Below the pieces are notes generated by a model, which did not search any database, had not been told where the DNA came from, and worked only from the letters and a program-made list of their open reading frames with translations. From assembly GCA_005406025.1 (NCBI GenBank), contig BGZK01001379.1, positions 98,499 to 162,498 on the forward strand: a stretch of DNA of 64,000 nt. Reading direction: 5' to 3'. A program made the translations under genes and the position numbers. Shown here piece by piece: positions 57,500-64,000 of this stretch. Numbering within the stretch: the stretch's first letter is position 1; each line of letters begins with the position of its first letter. The DNA is from Eumeta japonica. Its lineage: Eukaryota > Arthropoda > Insecta > Lepidoptera > Psychidae.

Positions 57500-58465
57500 G
57501 ACTAATGTAATTATAATCGATTAACTATAAATCTATTGAAATACTTTTCTGTTAATAATTTCAAAAACATTACAAAAAATAATATTACAAACAGTATTAA
57601 GGTGCGATTAAAAAAAAAAAAAAAAGAGTTATGAACGCATTACGAAAAAAAAAAACTAAATTTAATTCGCACTTAAATAAATTTGATAAAAATTGTTTAG
57701 CAAAATCATTAAAATATAGCATGTAGTTTTTAGTCTAGTCAATTTTAAATATATTCGTTGAATGTTCGATCGAATAAAAACCAAATAATTAATATGTGAA
57801 TTTTGCATAATTTATTACACAACATGTATAGTTACCATCCAGTACAATGAGACTATTTGAAAAATGAAAGTACTTGTTTTGAACCAACGAAAGTTGCAGC
57901 CGATAGTGGAAAGGCGCTAATTAATAACGTCGATGCCAATTCGCCGTCAGACTCGAAACACGCCTTGCGCGGGCGCATCGCATCGATGACGATGATTTAC
58001 GAGTAATGCAATGAGAGAGATAATGGTATAAACAGTTCTAGAATTCGTTGTTTAATTTTAAAATAGAAGTAATTGATTTAATCAAAATCTTAGACATTTA
58101 ATTTTGCTTTATATATACATATTCTGTAAAGATCCTAAAAAATATATCAAGTTTCTCACAGTATTTAATAGATTAGTTAGCTGTTGGAAAGAAAGGTTAT
58201 ATTTTTTAACCATTGGCGATGTATTAATAAACTTATCAGTGTATCATATAGCAATTGAACTTTGTATATTGAACATACCGTCTTGTAATATATAGTGTAC
58301 TACTGTTATCTTTCTGCCTGCATGTCTTCTTATAATTCGATAATGGCTTAACTGATTATGAAGAAATTGAGTACAATAGAATTCATCTTTGCATAATATA
58401 TTGCAAGAATGAGATCTATTACTGTAGAAGAAAAACATATTATTGTGTTTTATTCTTTTACTTGC
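57500..58465. other. Gene-free stretch
   Basis: AT-rich with A15 and A11 runs near 57608 and 57643. A CpG-richer patch lies at 57950-57985. Confidence 0.3.
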
Positions 58466-58471
58466 TTTGTT

Positions 58472-58620
58472 GAAGAGAAAAAAAAATAGAAATTGAGAGG
58501 GAGGGAGAAAGAAAGTTGTGGGAAAAAGAAGAGGGTGGAAATAAAAATTAAAAAAAAAAACAGGAAGGAGCGAGAGATATGAAGAAGAAAATGAGAGTTG
58601 AGACGGAAATATGGAGTTGT
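58472..58620 (+). repeat. Polypurine-rich tract
   Basis: About 150 bases with strong G/A bias on the plus strand (gagagggagggagaaagaaa, gaagaagaaaatgagag). It explains a spurious 176-codon Phe/Leu/Ser-rich frame on the minus strand (58244-58774). Confidence 0.85.
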
Positions 58621-58730
58621 AAAGGAATAGTTTTAGAATCGAGGTATTTAGGTCAATTTTGGTTAAAATCGCTCTATTCAAGTCGTCAGAGTCTAATGCG
58701 AAAAGAAGTGATAGTATAAAACTCAAAATA

Positions 58731-59170
58731 CAAGGTCGGGGAAAAGTTTTTTCGTATTTTATATACAAATTCACGATAATTTTTCAATATACTTTATTCA
58801 CATTTAATTTCAATACACACGTGCCATTTTGGAGGTAGTGATAGAATCCTATTGCTATAGAAATCATGGGACACTAATCAAAAAACTGTTACAGGTAGTT
58901 TTGACAGTCCTTTCTTGATGTCAATCTAATACTATCAAAAAATAATGAAGAGACAGCTGAAACTTTGAGGGTGCAAGATCAGGGCTACACGGTAGATGCA
59001 TTAACACTTTCCAACTAAAATATCTCAATATTTGCTAAGTGGCTAAAGATGTGTGTGGTCTATGGTTATCATGGTGAAAAATCACTCTTTGTTTTGATCA
59101 ATTACCAAAAGATGGTGGGAAATCGTTTATATTTTTATTTTTATCTTTATCAAAATGTCATCTATTTAAT
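58731..59170 (-). pseudogene. Decayed mariner-like transposase, 3' half with one terminal repeat
   Basis: The element end CAAGGTCGGGGAAAAGTTTT begins right after TA (58729-58730). On the minus strand one frame reads QKQRVIFHHDNHRPHTSLAT, a stop, then about 13 residues and WKVLMHLPCSPDLAPS. HHDN holds the second catalytic Asp. Exactly 34 residues later the third position, normally Asp, is Lys (SPDLAPSK). The 3' part has many stops. The N-terminal half and the other end were not found. Its end sequence and protein differ from the element at 10684-11970, so it is another mariner lineage and much older. Confidence 0.85.
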
Positions 59171-59174
59171 GGTA

Positions 59175-60230
59175 TCAAGACTAGCTAGATACAGACAGCA
59201 CAACCAAAGAGATTTTACTGCAACTTTTTACTTATGAAATACAAAAAAACTCCTTCCTCGACCTAATATATATGGGCATTTTTTATTTAATTCTTAAAGA
59301 GAGTTGAAGTCATTCTCAACTTTGACCGTTTTCGACATATTAATATGATAGTTGAAAATATAGTTTAGTATGAAGTTAGTAAAGATAAATATAGATAGTT
59401 TAAACAATGGAGAATGGGCCCGTATCAGCTGCGGGGCACACCTTCGCTGGAGATACAAGTTAGCGTTAGATGTTTTCGCATGTGATGTAACGAGAGATTG
59501 TACACGAGAACTGAAAATGTTTGTCCGTCGATAATTATATATTATTAAAATATTCTCTTTTACAATCAAAACTGGATAGAATGTCTGTGTGAAAAAAAAA
59601 TCCTTTGAATTAATAGTAGAAAGTATTACATTTTTCTTTCAGATAAACTAATCACTCCTTATTAATATTATAGTTGTTATTTACCCAGCATTTCTTAAGA
59701 GGTACAATAGTTTTTCCGACGACCACCCCTTAAATTGGTCATAATATCAAATAAAATGTACGATCGAACAGAGCGTTAATTTTCTAAAGTTACGATATTA
59801 GCAGTAAGTTTATGGGTAGATCCGTCTAAGTCACGTGAGGAATCTTATTTGTAAATTCTAGATTCTGGGGTCTCATTGAAAACTTATAATCGTTGTCGCA
59901 TATTGCGCATATATATACCATCTTTAATTTTGGCAATGGATTGTAATAGGTGTACGTGTTTTTTTTTTGTAAAATCTAATGGAGTAAATATTCAACGCTA
60001 CATTACATACACAAAACACATGGTAGAAAACAATTATTTTCGAATTAAGAAGCCTTATATTTCCTTAATATGATGAACATATATGCTTGTGGTAAGATAT
60101 AAAAAAAAATGTAGAATGTACGTGTTATGTACCATCCAAAATAGTATACATAATCCTATGTACCACCAATATTGTAAGGACTCTCTGTTATCTACACGTG
60201 CCGAATTTTTGAATTTGTGGGCTTTGCCGC
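59175..60230. other. Gene-free stretch
   Basis: AT-rich. Nothing recognised. Confidence 0.3.
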
Positions 60231-60242
60231 CTACGGCCGATG

Positions 60243-60284
60243 CTTGACCTAAAGGTCAAGACCCATAATATTAATGTAAGGTCA
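60243..60284. promoter_or_regulatory. Cluster of three AGGTCA half-sites
   Basis: cttgacct-aa-aggtcaag (60243-60260) is an everted repeat with 2-base spacing, followed by a third aggtca at 60279-60284. AGGTCA is the nuclear-receptor half-site. No nearby gene supports a function. Confidence 0.25.
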
Positions 60285-60289
60285 TGATC

Positions 60290-62220
60290 CTTCTAGACAA
60301 GGGATCCCCAAGTTGTATGGACAATTCATTATCTAAAAGGGACACTCACTCTCGAGAGCACCAAACAGATACTCTCTGTTCAAAGGACGAAAACAAAGTA
60401 ATAAATTAAACTTAGAGATAATTTTGCGATCGACAAACGCCAAGGTAAATGTTCAATTCTTCAATACAGGGCTTTATTAAAGACCCGTCGATTACCTAAC
60501 TTGGACTACGAAGACGAAGTAAAGAGAATATAACATACTCCAAATAACGTTATTGTTATGCTTTATTTAGATTTATGAGTATAATAAAAATAATGTTGTT
60601 ACGAAATGACTCCATCGGGGGTTCACAGATTGGTATAAATAAAAGGAACCGCTAAGAACAGCAGATGGTGTATATTTAGAAATACAAAATCGCAATAGAT
60701 CGCTACGGACCAGTTGGTCGCATGTCGGTATCGCACTTGATTTGTTGTCGCTCTCGTCGCAAAACCAAAACTCAAGTTTGTACGCGCCGCATATCTCTAT
60801 TTACACTTGCCGTCTGGCTTCCAGAACGTTTTTAAATCATACAGAAAAATAAGACGTAAACATGTCACGCCTGACACAAACAAACAAAATTTATTGCTTC
60901 TCGAAAATTCCAAACTACAAAATTCAAATATGATATGTAAATAATTAACGCAGACACCGACCGAGACAAAGATCGGTGTGCGGCGCACGGGGGCTTGTTT
61001 ATTTACAGAATTCTATTCAGATATATTTTTATATGGAATGATTTTACCGTCCTATTTCTAACGAGCAAGCGCAGTTCCTAGCGATATAAAACACAGTAAC
61101 ATGAATGTAATAAGATAAAGGTCAACGATAAATATTCACTCGGATTTGTCCTGTCAAAATACAATCAGTGAAGCGAATAAGTTACCCGTGAAAACCGGTT
61201 CCATGAATAACTTAAGAAGGACTGTCAAATGCCCTAGTCGAGATTCACGACAAAAAGCTAGTTCATTTAGATAACTATAATTAAGAGTTCCCAGTATAAT
61301 AAACAATAATATAAGACGATGATTAGCTTTAGTCCGCATCTCGTTATTTATAAGCATTGAAGTTATTCTTCATCCTCTGTATCGATTGATCTCGTATACA
61401 TGGATGCCCATCTCTATCCTGTAGTGGATTTCAGTTCCGGTTTCACGATTACTTTGGATGCGTACTAGTTCTCGTTATTATTAATCATTGCTTTACAATA
61501 GTCATTGATATAAATTCTCAATGTTGCTTTTCATTTCCATCATCCTTGCAATATATTTATCTCTAACAGCCAACCCTTTCAATTTCTTAATTCCCTCATC
61601 TAATTGCTCTCTTACAAGCAAAACTAATCAATACGCATGGTCTACAAATTAAAATTAATTACTTTTAATCGTCTAGATTTAAAGAAACTATAGAGACAAA
61701 CATACAGATAAACAAACAGTAAACTATATTTCTTTAGATTTGTGTCTATCAGTACTAATCACATTTTTTTTTAATTTTTAATTTTATTTAAACTTAAGGG
61801 GCAAATTAGCATGCGGTCACTAGAGTTGGTGAATAGCCGTTCATGGACACTCTTAATCTCAGACGAGTCACGAGAGCGTTGTCGGCTTTTTAGGAAGGAA
61901 TAGGATACCTGACGGAGAGAGAGTGGGCCACCGGATGTCTCATTTACTGGACGAAATATAACAGCGAAAGCTGTTACTTCACGTGTATATTCTTCGAGTG
62001 TGTTATTTCACCGGTGGCACCGACCCATTTTACAAACTTATATTTAGTTTCATCTGTCCCGGTGTCTGTAATCAAATCTTACAAGTTAATTTGACCCACT
62101 TCCTGGTTTTCAATTGAGCTGTAATTTTGTATGCGTATGTAAATCGGATGACAATGCGATAATCTTCTATCTTGTACCATCGAGATGATCTGATGATGGA
62201 GTCAGATGATCAGATGGATG
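60290..62220. other. Gene-free stretch
   Basis: Mixed AT-rich DNA with short CpG patches. No repeat or exon recognised. Confidence 0.3.
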
Positions 62221-62225
62221 GTAGA

Positions 62226-62585
62226 AATCTTTAGCGGTGAACAGCACCAACACGAAAATTTGTTTATGCATTTGATCGTAATATTCGGTTCTAAAAAACT
62301 ATCATGATATGGCTGCTGTATTCGGGGTTAGATCCCCGCAAGGAAACTTCTCAATGACAAACAGCACAGACACGAAATATTGTCTATGAATTTAATTGTG
62401 ATAGTCTGTTCTATACACCAATATGATACGGCTGCTACACCCACTATTGGCTCTCGGTGAGGGAACTTCTCAAAGGTGAATACAAACACAAAATTGTGTA
62501 TACGCATTTATTGTGATAGCTTGTTATAAACACTATCACGACATGGCTGCTGTACCCAGGGTTGACTCCCATTAAACCGATGCAA
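62226..62585 (+). repeat. Three tandem copies of a 120-bp unit
   Basis: Landmarks recur at exact 120-base steps: gaacagcac / aaacagcac / gaatacaaa at about 62239, 62359 and 62479, each followed by acacgaaa, a tt.tgat.gta block, a tatga.a.ggctgct block and a ccc...ggt.g block. The units are diverged (perhaps 70-75 percent alike). Confidence 0.8.
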
Positions 62586-62589
62586 GTAA

Positions 62590-64000
62590 AATTGTGGGTA
62601 AAAGCTTGCTTTATAATTCCGAATTTCTAGATGGCTATAAATTCGTACTATAGCCAAGTTAAACACAGCATGGCTCTACCACATACAATCCATCGCAATC
62701 GGTTACGCCGTTATTCAGTTAACAAAAACATAGAGAAAAATAGAAAGACATACCAACGGTAACTTACATATACATATATAATGGCGTTTTCAATCATTAC
62801 ATTAAATTTCACTGAAATCAATTTATCCATTGATTGATTTATGAAAATATATTCACATAAATGAAAAATAATCAATGTCCTTTCCCAGGGTTCAAGCTAT
62901 CTCCACATGCATTCGATATTGAATAAGAAGATATGATATAATAAAAATAACATACGTTATAATCAATAAACAGAAAATAATAATAATTTGTTTTCGAAGG
63001 TAATAAATTGCATTCGCTTTTTTTTCTTCATTTAACTGTGTATTGACCTGACACGAGCGGTCGTTTTTCCCTTCAACAGGACAAAGGGTCAACTGTAACG
63101 CATCGAATGGATTATGCAGTCGCGGCTCGGACCGCAGATGGTGGCGCATCGGGCGAACGTGAAAGACAAACACAAAGAGAATGCAAACCGCTAATGAAGT
63201 TTCATTGACCCGAAGCAGCGCACGATTCACTTTTTGAGCCCTTTCACGAATAAGTACGTGTAATATCGCGATTTGAAATGAGCAGATGTAACTGTTCTGT
63301 GTATAAGTTGCAAACTTAGAGAAATGTTGCACACATATTTATAAATGCAATAAGAAATAATAAATATTTTTGTCTTTATCTGACTATGATTTATGTACAG
63401 CAAGTTAAATAACAATTTGTCAGCTCGATACTGGTTTGTTTTTTAATCTTCAATGTATAAAGAAAAAGGCAAGCCTATATAATGATTAATCCAAATTTAG
63501 GTTTTAAACATTTGAGCTGACTCAGCAAAATGCAAGGAACGAGATTTTTACACATGGCGACGCATCATTTTTGGTAACATTTTATAATGCTCTATTTTCC
63601 AAAAGCGAGTTCACAACCAAAAAGGTATAGGCATAAAAATGCAATATACAATATTTAATATTAAAAGCGACACGACATTCAGGGCGTATGATTCTTTTTA
63701 TGTGACCTCTGACATATCATAGGGTTTCACATTAGACCTAAAATACTCAACTATTTTGTCAATTATGAATTGTAATAAACATTGTATACAAATATTTAAT
63801 ATCAAAAATCTTGGGTACGTGGACAAAATTAATGAGATGTTATATTTTAAAAAATGCTACGTTTCGTTGATTTATTTTCAACTTCTTCAGGCATATTGTA
63901 ACAAATATACAATAATCATCAAGTTGCTTAATAGATTCCTTGAAAAAATTACTCAATTTAATACAAGTACATTACAAAAGTGAAATCAAATGTATGGAAT
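62590..64000. other. Gene-free stretch to the window end
   Basis: A 146-codon minus-strand frame (62892-63332) ends in a hydrophobic segment, but a frame of this size is expected about once by chance here. A GC-richer patch lies at 63040-63200. Nothing else recognised. Confidence 0.3.

Noticed and set aside
58244..58774. 176-codon minus-strand frame, the longest apart from the mariner
   Set aside because: It is created by the polypurine tract at 58472-58620 and by the terminal part of the mariner relic. Composition is Phe/Leu/Ser-rich and low in complexity, with no domain.
62892..63332. 146-codon minus-strand frame with a hydrophobic C-terminus
   Set aside because: With this base composition about one frame of this length is expected by chance in 64 kb. 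It has no codon bias, splice signals or motifs.
1..64000. CRISPR arrays, bacterial operons, rRNA genes or telomeric TTAGG arrays
   Set aside because: None seen. Repeats are diverged eukaryotic transposon copies with no regular spacer arrays.

Overview
The window reads as nuclear DNA of a moth or butterfly (Lepidoptera). It is AT-rich with small GC-rich islands and contains no long open reading frame of a cellular gene. It carries several dispersed repeats that I recognise as typical of lepidopteran genomes: fragments built around 'tacggaaccct', the 'cgagtccgactcgcactt' block, an RTE-type LINE, and a Helitron-like family ending in CTAG. Most of the window is probably intronic or intergenic DNA filled with old transposons. 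No species is claimed.

Layout. 1-3 kb: a long-terminal-inverted-repeat element that encloses a lepidopteran repeat, a cluster of small hairpins, and a Helitron-like element. 3-7.5 kb: mostly unassigned, with two weak exon candidates on opposite strands. 7.6-14 kb: LINE C-terminal relic, two copies of a TA-flanked MITE, a hAT-like end pair, and a hAT-like element interrupted by a nearly complete mariner. 14-19 kb: one exon candidate on the minus strand, otherwise quiet. 19.3-23.7 kb: antisense RTE LINE relic, a TATA box with a possible first coding exon, and a composite lepidopteran repeat. 25-32.5 kb: pogo/Tigger-like MITE, Z-DNA-prone tract, a second Helitron-like copy and two adjacent foldback elements. 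36 kb: the best internal-exon candidate. 40-48 kb: sense RTE LINE relic, AT cruciform, tRNA-Gly-like SINE, duplicated repeat, another LINE C-terminus, and a hAT-like MITE inserted inside an older MITE with its target duplication visible. 50-64 kb: GC islands, a foldback region with a perfect 29-bp palindrome, a polypurine tract, a decayed second mariner, and a 120-bp tandem repeat.

None of the transposase or reverse-transcriptase frames is intact. The mariner at 10.7-12.0 kb is closest: two one-base shifts, each in a 7-base homopolymer, separate it from an open frame. Six to eight short open segments have splice-site, codon-third-position or promoter support. They are reported as candidates with modest confidence and no function. 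I did not find a new multi-gene system. The strongest material is nested transposition and unusual DNA structure.
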